Assembly (NCBI GenBank): GCA_947497265.1
Contig: CANMFP010000002.1
Coordinates: 1 to 64,000 of the forward strand
Length of the DNA stretch: 64,000 nt
Direction: 5' to 3'
Source: an uncultured Isoptericola sp.
GTDB taxonomy: Bacteria > Actinomycetota > Actinomycetes > Actinomycetales > Cellulomonadaceae
In this document: piece by piece, positions 6,255 to 14,072 of the stretch
Layout: every line of letters starts with the position of its first letter
Position numbering within the stretch: position 1 is the first letter of the stretch
Notes under the pieces: generated by a model
What the model saw: the letters and a program-made list of their open reading frames with translations, nothing else
Told to the model about the DNA's origin: nothing
The model's database searches: none
Position numbers and translations under genes: made by a program

Positions 6255-7571
6255 TCAGCCTGCCGAGCAGACCGTGCTCAACGAGCTCGGGTCACCGCTG
6301 CCGATGAACCCGGCGGAGGTCGAGGCGCCGGCGGCGAGGCTGCCGTTCCAGCTCGCGTTGGTGAAGACGTTGCCGGAGACCTGGGCGCTCCACGCCTGGT
6401 CGACGGTCGCGCCGTCCACCGTGACCTCCCAGCCGGTGAGCGCCTCGGACCCCGCGGTCACGACCAGGTCCGCCTGGAACCCGCCGCTCCACGAGTTGAC
6501 GACGCTGACCTCGGCCGTGCAGTCGCCGGTGGGCAGCGGCTCCTCGTCGTCCTCGGCAGCGGTGGTGAACGAGGTGGAGGTGGTCGTCGCCGAGACCTCG
6601 CCCGTGTTGTCGTTGCGTGCCTGGACCGCGACCTCGTACGTCGTCTCGGGGTCCAGACCCGTCAGGTCCACCATCGGCGAGCCGTCGGTGGACGCCAGGA
6701 CGTCACCCGAGGCCGGGTCGACGACGTCGTAACCGGTGACGCAGCCATCCTGCGCCATGCCCCACATGACGTGGGCGCTGGTGGCGCGGACGTCGGAGGC
6801 CATGACGTCACCCGGCACGCCAGGCGCCTCGTCCGGGCAGACGGGGTCGGGCTCCGGCTCCGGGTCGGTGTCGCCGCCGATCCCGGTCACCTCGCCGTTG
6901 CCGCCGTCGAACGCGACGTCGGAGCAGCTGTAGAAGTTCTCGTTGCTGTCCGAGCGCACCCAGTGGGTGAAGATGATGTGGTCGCCGCTGCGGTCGGACG
7001 GCAGCGTCACGTCCCAGTAGTAGTAGTTGTCCCCGCCGGGTCCGCCGGTGTCGGGCGGGTTGGTCGCGGTGTCGATCAGCTCGAGGTCGCTCCATGCCAG
7101 CGGGCTACCCGGGTCCCAGCCCTGCTCGGTGACGTAGACGTCGAACCGCCCTGGGTGCTCCGCCCAGTTGTTGTGCTGGAACTCGTACGTCGCGCCAGCC
7201 GTGAGGTGCGTCGTCGGCCAGTCGTCGCGCACGGCGTTGAAGCTCGAGAAGTCGTACGGGCCGCTGCCGCCGCCGTCGCAGATCTGGCCGTCAGGGATGT
7301 ACCCCTCGGTGCGCCCGGCCCCGTTGGAGTCGAGGTTGCCGAACCAGTTGTAGAACGACGCCGTGCCGTCGGCGGCGTAGGCGTCGGCGCACGCCGGGTT
7401 CTGCGGGTTGACGGCTCCGGACCCGGTGAGCCCGTCGACGTAGCAGAGGTACTGACGGCTGCCGGGGAACACCTCGGCGCCGTGGGCCTCCGCGGGGGCG
7501 GGCTCGGTGGCCACCACGAGGCCGGTGGCGCCCACCAGCGCCGCGACGGCCAGGGCTGCGAGTCTTCGCAT
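6255..7571 (-). CDS. Secreted AA10 lytic polysaccharide monooxygenase with FnIII and CBM2 domains
   Basis: This 438-residue protein is a copper-dependent oxidase that cleaves crystalline polysaccharide. The signal peptide is predicted to be cut before His30 (APAEA/HGAEV), exposing the N-terminal His of the copper brace; His139 in AEHPGRFDVY is the second brace residue and Phe213 in NFYSCSD fits the axial position. The AA10 domain spans about 30-225, an Asp/Glu/Pro linker 233-250, a fibronectin III domain about 250-337, and a CBM2 domain about 350-438 (VVNSWSGGFQAD). CBM2 suggests a cellulose target. ATG 7569-7571 was chosen over GTG 7584-7586 because AAGGAG lies seven bases before the ATG. 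The upstream operator-like palindrome suggests sugar-responsive control. Confidence 0.93.
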   Translation of the reverse strand: MRRLAALAVAALVGATGLVVATEPAPAEAHGAEVFPGSRQYLCYVDGLTGSGAVNPQNPACADAYAADGTASFYNWFGNLDSNGAGRTEGYIPDGQICDGGGSGPYDFSSFNAVRDDWPTTHLTAGATYEFQHNNWAEHPGRFDVYVTEQGWDPGSPLAWSDLELIDTATNPPDTGGPGGDNYYYWDVTLPSDRSGDHIIFTHWVRSDSNENFYSCSDVAFDGGNGEVTGIGGDTDPEPEPDPVCPDEAPGVPGDVMASDVRATSAHVMWGMAQDGCVTGYDVVDPASGDVLASTDGSPMVDLTGLDPETTYEVAVQARNDNTGEVSATTTSTSFTTAAEDDEEPLPTGDCTAEVSVVNSWSGGFQADLVVTAGSEALTGWEVTVDGATVDQAWSAQVSGNVFTNASWNGSLAAGASTSAGFIGSGDPSSLSTVCSAG

Positions 7572-7642
7572 GTCGAGCTCCTTCACTCGTTGCGGTCAAG
7601 ATCCCCTCGACCGTGCCCGACCACAGCGTTGCCCGACAGGTA

Positions 7643-7656
7643 CCAAAACGTTTCGG
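7643..7656. promoter_or_regulatory. LacI-family operator-like palindrome upstream of the LPMO
   Basis: CCAAAACGTTTCGG is a 14-bp palindrome with one asymmetric pair, centred on CG as LacI/GalR-family operators are. It lies about 70 bp before the LPMO start. Cellulase genes in actinobacteria are often repressed by LacI-type regulators such as CelR/CebR, but this sequence is not their exact consensus, so the regulator is not identified. Confidence 0.5.
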
Positions 7657-7676
7657 GTCGCCGCCTCCGCGACCTC

Positions 7677-8033
7677 TCAGCCAGTGGCCCAGACGCCCAG
7701 CTCGTTCCCGCTCGGGTCCGTGAAGTGGAACCGGCGGCCACCAGGGAACTCGTACGGTCCCTCGACGACGGTGCCGCCGGACGCGGTGACCGCCGCGGCC
7801 GTCACGTCGAGGTCGTCGGAGAACAGCAGGACCAGGGGGCCGGAGCGTCCTGGTTCGCGGTGGGGGTTGAGACCGCCCGCCTCGCCGTCGCCCGCGGGGG
7901 CGCGGATACCGGCGTAGTCGGGGCCGTAGTCGTTGAACCGCCAGCCGAAGGCCGCCTCGTAGAACGCCCGGGTACGGGCCAGGTCGGTGACCCCCAGCTC
8001 GACGTAGTCGATCGCGTGATGCGTGGTCGTCAT
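7677..8033 (-). CDS. VOC-family (glyoxalase/bleomycin-resistance-like) protein
   Basis: This 118-residue protein has the paired beta-alpha-beta-beta-beta layout of the VOC superfamily. The first module reads IDYVELGVTDLARTRAFYEAAFGW and the last ends FTDPSGNELGVW, where a metal-ligand Glu is normally found. The substrate is unknown. ATG 8031-8033 is preferred over GTG 8046-8048 because it opens on the first beta strand. It is divergent from the M20 peptidase gene. Confidence 0.85.
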   Translation of the reverse strand: MTTTHHAIDYVELGVTDLARTRAFYEAAFGWRFNDYGPDYAGIRAPAGDGEAGGLNPHREPGRSGPLVLLFSDDLDVTAAAVTASGGTVVEGPYEFPGGRRFHFTDPSGNELGVWATG

Positions 8034-8090
8034 GTGGCCAGGGTGCACGCCGCCACCGACACCGCAGGCCTGGCGTCTGCGCGGGCTGGG

Positions 8091-8096
8091 TACCGT
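8091..8096 (+). promoter_or_regulatory. -10 element for a leaderless M20 peptidase mRNA
   Basis: TACCGT ends six bases before the GTG start of the peptidase, and no Shine-Dalgarno sequence is present. Confidence 0.55.
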
Positions 8097-8102
8097 AAGC
8101 CC

Positions 8103-9446
8103 GTGACTTCACCGCGACCCGACCTGAACCACCCCACCGCCGAGGACGAGGTCGTCGGCATCTGCCAGGACCTGCTGCGGATCGACACCTCGAACTACGG
8201 CGAGAACCAGGGACCGGGGGAGCGCAAGGCGGCGGAGCTCGTCGCCGGGCTGCTGGCCGACGTCGGGCTGGAGCCCGCGCTGTTCGAGTCCGCCCCCGGG
8301 CGGGCGTCCGTGGTCGCGAGGTTCGCCGGCCAGGACCCCTCGCGTCCCGCCCTCGTGCTGCACGGCCACACCGACGTGGTGCCCGCCGCCGCAGCGGACT
8401 GGTCGGTCGACCCGTTCGCCGGCGAGGAGATCGACGGGCTGCTCTGGGGCCGTGGCGCCGTGGACATGAAGGACATGGACGCCATGATCCTGGCGGTGGT
8501 GCGGCAGATGGCGCGAGAAGGCCGCCGGCCGGCCCGCGACGTCGTCATCGGCATGTTCGCCGACGAGGAGGCGGGCGGCGTCCTCGGCGCCCGCTGGCTG
8601 GTCGACCACCATCCCGAGATCTTCGAGGGCGCCACCGAGGCCATCAGCGAGGTCGGCGGGTTCTCCGTGGACGTCGGTGGACGCCGGGCCTATCTCGTCC
8701 AGACGGCGGAGAAGGGGCTCGCCTGGTTGCGGCTGGTGGCCGACGGCCGCGCGGGTCATGGTTCGCAGGTCAATCACGAGAACGCCGTCACCGAGCTCGC
8801 CGCCGCCGTGGCGCGGATCGGCAAGCACGCCTGGCCGTACACGCTCACGCCCACCGTGGAGCGGCTGCTGCAGGGCGTGAGCGACCTGACCGGGCTGCCG
8901 TTCGACCGTGAGGGCGGCGCGGACCCGGACCAGGTCGACGCGCTCGTCGCGGCGCTGGGGCCGGCCGCGAAGTTCGTGGGAGCCACGGTGCGGCACACCA
9001 CCAACCCGACACAGCTCGACGCCGGGTACAAGGCCAACGTCATCCCCGGCTCCGCGACGGCGACCCTCGACATGCGCACGGTGCCCGGCCACGACGCCGA
9101 GGCCATGGGCGTCCTGCGCGAGCTCGCCGGCCCGCACGTGCGGATCGAACCGATCCACACCGACCGGTCGCTCGAGGTGCCGTTCAGCGGCGGCCTGGTG
9201 GACGCGATGGTCGACTCCCTGCACGCCGAGGACCCGGGCGCCGCCGTGCTGCCCTACACGCTCTCCGGCGGCACGGACAACAAGTCCCTGGCCCGCCTCG
9301 GCATCACCGGCTACGGGTTCGCGCCGCTGCAGCTGCCGGGCGACCTGGACTTCGCCGGGATGTTCCACGGCGTCGACGAGCGGGTCCCCACCGACGCCCT
9401 CAAGTTCGGCACCCGGGTCCTGGACCGCCTGCTGGCGACCTGCTGA
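8103..9446 (+). CDS. M20/M28-family metallopeptidase (dipeptidase-like)
   Basis: This 447-residue cytoplasmic metalloenzyme belongs to the M20 peptidase/deacylase family (DapE, ArgE, CPG2 and carnosinase relatives). Zinc-site motifs are visible: HGHTDVVP (His89), RGAVDMKD (Asp121, bridging), ADEEAGG (general base Glu155, ligand Glu156) and a late His in FHGVDERV. The dimerisation insert spans about residues 200-330. Actinobacterial proteins of this type are usually annotated M20/M25/M40 hydrolase; the substrate is not deducible. The start is GTG 8103, set by the leaderless promoter and the family N-terminus. Confidence 0.88.
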   Translation: MTSPRPDLNHPTAEDEVVGICQDLLRIDTSNYGENQGPGERKAAELVAGLLADVGLEPALFESAPGRASVVARFAGQDPSRPALVLHGHTDVVPAAAADWSVDPFAGEEIDGLLWGRGAVDMKDMDAMILAVVRQMAREGRRPARDVVIGMFADEEAGGVLGARWLVDHHPEIFEGATEAISEVGGFSVDVGGRRAYLVQTAEKGLAWLRLVADGRAGHGSQVNHENAVTELAAAVARIGKHAWPYTLTPTVERLLQGVSDLTGLPFDREGGADPDQVDALVAALGPAAKFVGATVRHTTNPTQLDAGYKANVIPGSATATLDMRTVPGHDAEAMGVLRELAGPHVRIEPIHTDRSLEVPFSGGLVDAMVDSLHAEDPGAAVLPYTLSGGTDNKSLARLGITGYGFAPLQLPGDLDFAGMFHGVDERVPTDALKFGTRVLDRLLATC

Positions 9447-9450
9447 GCCG

Positions 9451-10224
9451 TCAGGCGCCCAGCTCGGCCAGCGACCGTCGCGTCGACGCCACGTAGCCAC
9501 CACCGAAGAGCACCGCGTGGACGGCCAGCGGGTAGAGCTGGTGGAGCGGCACGCGTCCGGCAGCGCCCGGGCACAGCGGGTGGACCTCGGCGTACCCGGC
9601 CAGGATCTCGTCCAGGTGTGGTGCGCCGAACAGGGCCAGCATCGCCAGGTCCGCCTCCCGGTGCCCGCCGTGCGCCGCCGGGTCGACGAGCACGGCCTCG
9701 GTGGCGCCGCCGGCGTCCGACCAGAGGACGTTCCCCGACCACAGGTCCCCGTGCAGCCGTGCGGGCGGCTCGGCCGGTCCGGCGAGGCGGGGCAGCCGCT
9801 CGCACACCCGCTCGAACGCGGTCTCGTCGTCGGGCCCGAAGACCCCGCGGCGTCGGCCCTGCGCGAGGACCGGTCGCAGGCGGGCGTCGGCGTAGAACGT
9901 GGACCAGTCGGTCCACGATCCGGCCGCCATCTCCAGCGGGTCGTCGAGCGGTCCGAACCAACCGGCACCGGCTCCCGGCGGCAGCGCGCCGAAGCCGTCG
10001 GCGCCCGCGTCGTGCAGCACCGCCAGGCGACGGCCGAGGTCCCGCGCCGCGTCCGCGGTGGGTGTGGCCGGTGTGACCCGCTCGAGGTCGAGGTGACCGG
10101 GCCCGACCTCGACCACACGCGCCACCCGAGGTCCGCCGCCCACGGCGAGCCAGCGCAGGCCGGCCGCCTCCGTGGCGAAGAATCCCTCCGGTGCGTCCGT
10201 GCGGGACTTGCGGAACCCGGCCAT
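9451..10224 (-). CDS. Fructosamine kinase family protein
   Basis: This 257-residue protein belongs to the fructosamine/ketosamine-3-kinase family, whose members phosphorylate sugar adducts on proteins so that they fall off. The protein-kinase-like fold shows FRKSRTDAPEGFFATEA near the N-terminus (ATP-binding Lys6), the catalytic loop RLHGDLWSGN (Asp160) and the metal-binding VDPAAHGGHREADLAM. The length is typical for the actinobacterial branch. It converges on the M20 gene with a 4-bp gap, and a small DUF5703 gene lies immediately upstream (1-bp gap), probably in the same transcript. Confidence 0.85.
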   Translation of the reverse strand: MAGFRKSRTDAPEGFFATEAAGLRWLAVGGGPRVARVVEVGPGHLDLERVTPATPTADAARDLGRRLAVLHDAGADGFGALPPGAGAGWFGPLDDPLEMAAGSWTDWSTFYADARLRPVLAQGRRRGVFGPDDETAFERVCERLPRLAGPAEPPARLHGDLWSGNVLWSDAGGATEAVLVDPAAHGGHREADLAMLALFGAPHLDEILAGYAEVHPLCPGAAGRVPLHQLYPLAVHAVLFGGGYVASTRRSLAELGA

Positions 10225-10225
10225 C

Positions 10226-10432
10226 TCAGAGGGTCGAGGTCGCCCGGATGACCTTGCGGCGCAACCACACTCGTCGCTCGCCCCCCAGGTACAGGCGGGT
10301 GCGGGCGAGCTCCCAGCGGCCGTACTCCGCTTCCTCGGTGAGCAGCTTGCGCGCGTCGGGCACGGACGTGCCCCGGTCGATCGTGAGCACGCGGTACTCG
10401 TACTGCCCGTGCTTGCGCCAGCTCGATGCCAT
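10226..10432 (-). CDS. DUF5703-family small protein
   Basis: This 68-residue basic protein opens with SWRKHGQYEYRVLTIDRGTS and matches the small actinobacterial DUF5703 family of unknown function. The start at ATG 10430-10432 follows a good GGGAGG ribosome-binding site by six bases; the longer open frame upstream is a shadow of the neighbouring acidic gene. The fructosamine kinase starts 1 bp after its stop, so they are probably cotranscribed. Confidence 0.8.
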   Translation of the reverse strand: MASSWRKHGQYEYRVLTIDRGTSVPDARKLLTEEAEYGRWELARTRLYLGGERRVWLRRKVIRATSTL

Positions 10433-10492
10433 TCGTCGCCTCCCAGGTGACCGTCCGGCGATTTCGTGTGCCCATTGTGCCCCGTATGGCGC

Positions 10493-10498
10493 TACCGT
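10493..10498 (+). promoter_or_regulatory. -10 element for the leaderless acidic-protein mRNA
   Basis: TACCGT is followed by six bases and then ATG 10505; no Shine-Dalgarno sequence is present. Confidence 0.55.
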
Positions 10499-10504
10499 CA
10501 GAGC

Positions 10505-10783
10505 ATGACCGCTGATCCGCGTGCCGCGTTGGACCGCTTCGTCGCCGCTCTCGAAGGGCACTACCACGCCGTGTCCTCCCGCCGCGGCGAGGAGGACCCG
10601 GCCGTCGACGACGCCTACGAGGTGCTCGCCGACGCGTTCGAGGTGTACGAGGACGCCCTGGCGCAGGTGTACACCGAGGTGACGCCCTTCTACCTCGACG
10701 ACGACGATGACGACGACGAGGATGACGACGAGGACGGTGACGACGACGGCGAGCTCGACGTCGACGTGCCCGGCGGGCACTGA
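10505..10783 (+). CDS. Small acidic hypothetical protein with poly-Asp tail
   Basis: This 92-residue cytoplasmic protein has a helical N-terminal 60 residues (ALDRFVAALEGHYHAV... and DDAYEVLADAFEVYEDAL). The tail from residue 65 to 81 is almost only Asp and Glu. Similar short actinobacterial proteins are annotated as hypothetical or, loosely, as primosomal proteins; no function is established here. The tail is extremely acidic and presumably disordered. It is a single gene divergent from DUF5703 and convergent with the aldo/keto reductase (9-bp gap). Confidence 0.75.
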   Translation: MTADPRAALDRFVAALEGHYHAVSSRRGEEDPAVDDAYEVLADAFEVYEDALAQVYTEVTPFYLDDDDDDDEDDDEDGDDDGELDVDVPGGH

Positions 10784-10792
10784 ACCGGCCGG

Positions 10793-11764
10793 CTACCAGC
10801 GCTCGGGATAGCCGGGGACGACGGCGGAGACGTCGTCGAGCGCCGCGTGGACCTCGCTCGGCAGGACCAGGTCGACGGCCTCCAGCGTGCCCTCGAGCTG
10901 TGCAGGGGTGCGGGCACCGACGACGGCGGACGCCACCGTGGGCCGAGCCAGCAGCCAGGCGAGGGCGACCTCCAGCGGCGCCCGACCGAGACCGTCGGCG
11001 GCGGTGACGACGGCCTCGGCGACCGCCGCGGCGTCGCGGTCCTCCAGGTACTGCCCGACGAAGTCGGCGAGATGGTCCGAGGCTGCGCGTGAGCCCACGG
11101 GGACCGAGCGCCGGTACTTGCCGGTGAGCATGCCGCGGCCCAGCGGCGACCAGGCGAGCAGGCCGAGGCCCAAGGCTTCCGCCGCGGGGACGACCTCGCG
11201 CTCCACGCCGCGCTGCAGCAACGAGTACTCGGTCTCGAGGGCGGCCATCCCGATGCCGTCGCCCGCCTCGAGGAGGGTGGCGGCGCGCGCCGACGCCCAC
11301 GCGGGGAAGTTCGACAGGCCCACGTACCTCGCGCGGCCGGAGGTGACGGCGAGCCGGAGCGCCGAGACCGTCTCCTCGAGCGGCGTCGTCGCGTCCGGGC
11401 ACGCCACCAGGAAGAGGTCGACGTGGTCGACGCCGAGGCGGACCAGCGAGGCGTCGAGGTCCGCCAGGAGCGACCCCCGGGACGCGTCGCGCCGTGGGCC
11501 GGCGGGCCCTTGGCGCACGCCGCCCTTGGTGCACAGCACGAGCTCGTCGCGCGGCACGGACCCGGCGAGCTGCTCCCCGAGGACGCGCTCGGCGTCGCCG
11601 TCACCGTACGAGGCGGCCGTGTCGACCAGCGTGCCGCCGGCGTCGACGAACGAGCGCAGGATCGCCCCCGCGTCCCCCGCGTCCGTGTCCCGCCCCCAGG
11701 TCATCGTGCCCAGCCCGAGCGTGGAGACGCGCAGTCCCGAGGCGCCCACCTGCCGTCGTTCCAT
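10793..11764 (-). CDS. Aldo/keto reductase family protein (catalytic His replaced)
   Basis: This 323-residue TIM barrel belongs to the aldo/keto reductase superfamily. The Asp and Tyr of the tetrad are in LVDTAASYGDGDAE and the Lys is in LCTKGG. Where the family has Asp-Leu-x-x-x-His before the PD or WD, this protein reads DLFLVACPDATTPLEE, so the catalytic His position is Ala. NADPH-binding segments (ARYVGLSNF, YSLLQRGVEREVV, SAVVGARTPAQL) are intact. It may be a reductase with altered chemistry or a nucleotide-binding protein. The start is ATG 11762-11764, with TAGGGT (11772-11777) ending seven bases upstream, so it is probably leaderless. Confidence 0.85.
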   Translation of the reverse strand: MERRQVGASGLRVSTLGLGTMTWGRDTDAGDAGAILRSFVDAGGTLVDTAASYGDGDAERVLGEQLAGSVPRDELVLCTKGGVRQGPAGPRRDASRGSLLADLDASLVRLGVDHVDLFLVACPDATTPLEETVSALRLAVTSGRARYVGLSNFPAWASARAATLLEAGDGIGMAALETEYSLLQRGVEREVVPAAEALGLGLLAWSPLGRGMLTGKYRRSVPVGSRAASDHLADFVGQYLEDRDAAAVAEAVVTAADGLGRAPLEVALAWLLARPTVASAVVGARTPAQLEGTLEAVDLVLPSEVHAALDDVSAVVPGYPERW

Positions 11765-11845
11765 GCGCGGAACCCTACCGGCGCCGACCCCCGACCAGGG
11801 GGTCCCGCGCCGGAGGGCTCCTGCGCGCGGGTAGTGTTGCCGCCC

Positions 11846-12724
11846 GTGAGTGCGTGGGAAGCGATCCTCCTCGGTCTGGTGCAGGGTTTCACCGAGTTCC
11901 TGCCGGTCTCGTCCAGTGCGCAGCTGCGCATCGTGGGCGAGCTCGTCGGCGGTGCCGACCCGGGAGCCCTGTTCACGGCGGTGTCGCAGATCGGTACGGA
12001 AGTCGCCGTGCTGCTGTACTACCGCCGCAAGATCCGCGACATCTGCGTGGCCTGGTGGGTGTCGCTGCGCGGTGACCACGGGTCCGGCTGGCGCGCCCGG
12101 ATGGGGGCCCACGACATCGATGCGCGGATGGCCTGGTACATCGCGCTGGGCTCCGTGCCGATCGTCGTCCTCGGCGTGCTGTTCGACGACGCGATCGAGA
12201 CGTCGCTGCGCAACCTGTGGATCACGGTGGTCACGCTGGTCGTCTTCGGTGTGCTGCTGGACGTGGCGGACCGGCTCGGGGCGCGCGTGCGGCCCGTCGA
12301 CGACATGACCCCCCGGCGGACCATCGGGCTCGGGCTGGCCCAGGCGCTCGCCCTGATCCCGGGCGTCTCCCGCTCGGGCGGCACCATCACGGCCGGGCTC
12401 GCGATGGGCTTCACCCGCAAGGCGGCGGCCGACTACTCGTTCCTGCTCGCCATCCCGGCCGTGCTGGGTTCGGGGTTCTACCAGCTCGCGAAGGCCGCGG
12501 GAGGCGACCCCGCACCGGGGTCGGCCGGCTGGGGTGCCACCCTCCTCGCCACGATCGTCGCGTTCGCCGTCGGATACGTCGTCCTGATCGGGTTCCTCAA
12601 GATCGTCTCGACGTACTCGTACCGACCGTTCGTCTACTACCGCTACGCCCTGGCGGCGTTCGTCGTCGTCCTGCTGCTCACCGGCGTCCTGGAGGCGGAC
12701 GCCGGTGCCGTGACCACCGGCTGA
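11846..12724 (+). CDS. uppP: Undecaprenyl-diphosphatase (UppP/BacA family)
   Basis: This 292-residue polytopic membrane protein dephosphorylates undecaprenyl diphosphate to recycle the lipid carrier for peptidoglycan and confers bacitracin tolerance. Both family signatures are present: QGFTEFLPVSSSAQL at residues 13-27 and ALIPGVSRSGGTIT in the second half. In E. coli BacA the first motif carries Glu17, Glu21 and His30; here the matching positions are Gln13, Glu17 and Gln26, so the His is missing. GTG 11846 was chosen at the family N-terminus (SAWEAILLG); TAGTGT (11832-11837) lies eight bases upstream. Confidence 0.9.
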   Translation: MSAWEAILLGLVQGFTEFLPVSSSAQLRIVGELVGGADPGALFTAVSQIGTEVAVLLYYRRKIRDICVAWWVSLRGDHGSGWRARMGAHDIDARMAWYIALGSVPIVVLGVLFDDAIETSLRNLWITVVTLVVFGVLLDVADRLGARVRPVDDMTPRRTIGLGLAQALALIPGVSRSGGTITAGLAMGFTRKAAADYSFLLAIPAVLGSGFYQLAKAAGGDPAPGSAGWGATLLATIVAFAVGYVVLIGFLKIVSTYSYRPFVYYRYALAAFVVVLLLTGVLEADAGAVTTG

Positions 12725-12730
12725 CGCCGG

Positions 12731-12736
12731 TAGCCT
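12731..12736 (+). promoter_or_regulatory. -10 element for leaderless mshC
   Basis: TAGCCT ends six bases before the GTG of mshC, with no ribosome-binding site. It lies just after the uppP stop. Confidence 0.55.
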
Positions 12737-12742
12737 GGCCCC

Positions 12743-14032
12743 GTGCTTTCCTGGCCCTCCCCTCAGATCCCCGAGCTGCCCGCGCCCACGGACGGTCGTC
12801 GGCCCGTCGTCCGGGTCCACGACTCCACCTCCGGGACGCTGGTCGATCCGGCCCCCGGCGCCGTGGCCCGGTCTTTCGTGTGCGGGGTCACCCCGTACGA
12901 CGCGACGCACCTGGGGCACGCCGCCACCTACGTGGCGTTCGACCTGCTGCACCGTGCCTGGGCCGACGCCGGCAAGCAGGTGACGTACTGCTCGAACGTC
13001 ACGGACGTCGACGACCCGCTGCTCGAGCGCGCCGACGCCACCGGGGTCGACTGGCGCGACCTCGCCCGTGACCAGACCGCCCTGTTCGCCGAGGACATGA
13101 CCGCACTGGGCGTGGTCCCACCGGCCCCGTGGACCGGCGTGGTCGAGTACGTCGAGCCGATCGCCCGCGCCGTGGCGCAGATGCTCGCCGACGGCACGGC
13201 GTACCGCGTGCCCGTGGAGCCGGGCGCCGGCGGCGCGGCACCGGAGCTCGGCGACGTCTACGCGGACCTGAGCGCGGACCCCGCCTTCGGGACCGTGTCC
13301 GGCCTCGACGAGGCGACGATGGCGGAGCTCTTCGCCGAGCGCGGAGGGGATCCCGACCGGGACGGCAAGAAGAACGCGCTCGACCCGCTGCTGTGGCGCC
13401 GCGAGCGCGTCGGCGAGCCCGCCTGGGACGGCGGCGTCCTCGGCACCGGGCGTCCCGGGTGGCACGTCGAGTGCTCGGTCATCGCGCGCGACGGTCTCGG
13501 CCTGCCCTTCGACGTTCAGGGCGGGGGCGCGGACCTGCTGTTCCCGCACCACGAGATGTCGGTCTCGCACGCCCGCATGCTGGCCGGTCCGGACGCCGCG
13601 CCGACGGCGCACGTCCACGCGGGTCTGGTGGCCTACGAGGGTCACAAGATGAGCAAGTCCCGGGGCAACCTCGTGCTCGTCTCGGCGCTGCGGCGCGAGG
13701 GCGTGGACCCCATGGCCGTCCGCCTGGGTATCCTCGCCCAGCACTACCGCTCCGAGTGGGAGTGGACCGACGCGACGCTTGAGGCGGCCCGAGGGCGCCT
13801 GGACCGCTGGCGCGCCGCCGTCTCCGGCAACGGTGCGCCGTCGGCGGACGCGCTGCTCGCGGAGCTCCGCGCGGCGCTCGCCGACGACCTCGACGCGCCG
13901 CGGGCGGTGGCGGCGGTCGACGACTGGGCCCACCGGGCGCTGGCGCCGGGGCGTGACACGTCCGGCGACGAGGAGGGCGCACCCGGGGTCGTCGCCCGAG
14001 CGGTCAATGCGCTCCTCGGGGTGCGACTGTGA
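12743..14032 (+). CDS. mshC: Cysteine:GlcN-Ins ligase of mycothiol synthesis
   Basis: This 429-residue enzyme joins L-cysteine to glucosaminyl-inositol using ATP, the third dedicated step of mycothiol synthesis. It is a cysteinyl-tRNA synthetase relative shortened at the C-terminus. The HIGH signature appears as HLGH (residues 56-59) and the second signature as KMSKS. Zinc-site residues include Cys47 (FVCGVTPYD) and the Cys in WHVECSV. MshC is distinguished from true CysS by its length of about 410-430 residues, the lack of an anticodon-binding domain and its place beside the PAC2 gene, a common actinobacterial arrangement. The GTG start is set by the leaderless promoter. Confidence 0.92.
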   Translation: MLSWPSPQIPELPAPTDGRRPVVRVHDSTSGTLVDPAPGAVARSFVCGVTPYDATHLGHAATYVAFDLLHRAWADAGKQVTYCSNVTDVDDPLLERADATGVDWRDLARDQTALFAEDMTALGVVPPAPWTGVVEYVEPIARAVAQMLADGTAYRVPVEPGAGGAAPELGDVYADLSADPAFGTVSGLDEATMAELFAERGGDPDRDGKKNALDPLLWRRERVGEPAWDGGVLGTGRPGWHVECSVIARDGLGLPFDVQGGGADLLFPHHEMSVSHARMLAGPDAAPTAHVHAGLVAYEGHKMSKSRGNLVLVSALRREGVDPMAVRLGILAQHYRSEWEWTDATLEAARGRLDRWRAAVSGNGAPSADALLAELRAALADDLDAPRAVAAVDDWAHRALAPGRDTSGDEEGAPGVVARAVNALLGVRL

Positions 14033-14034
14033 TC

Positions 14035-14054
14035 CCGGCGGTCTGAACCGCCGG
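14035..14054. terminator. Terminator between convergent mshC and the PAC2 gene
   Basis: An 8-bp stem (14035-14042 with 14047-14054) closes a CTGA loop immediately after the mshC stop. Confidence 0.65.
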
Positions 14055-14072
14055 ACCGGCCCGGGGCCGGCG

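Noticed and set aside
6240-8102. Long plus-strand frame upstream of and continuous with the M20 peptidase
   Set aside because: It runs antisense to the LPMO and VOC genes. The peptidase begins at GTG 8103 by family length and promoter position, so this is not a fusion.
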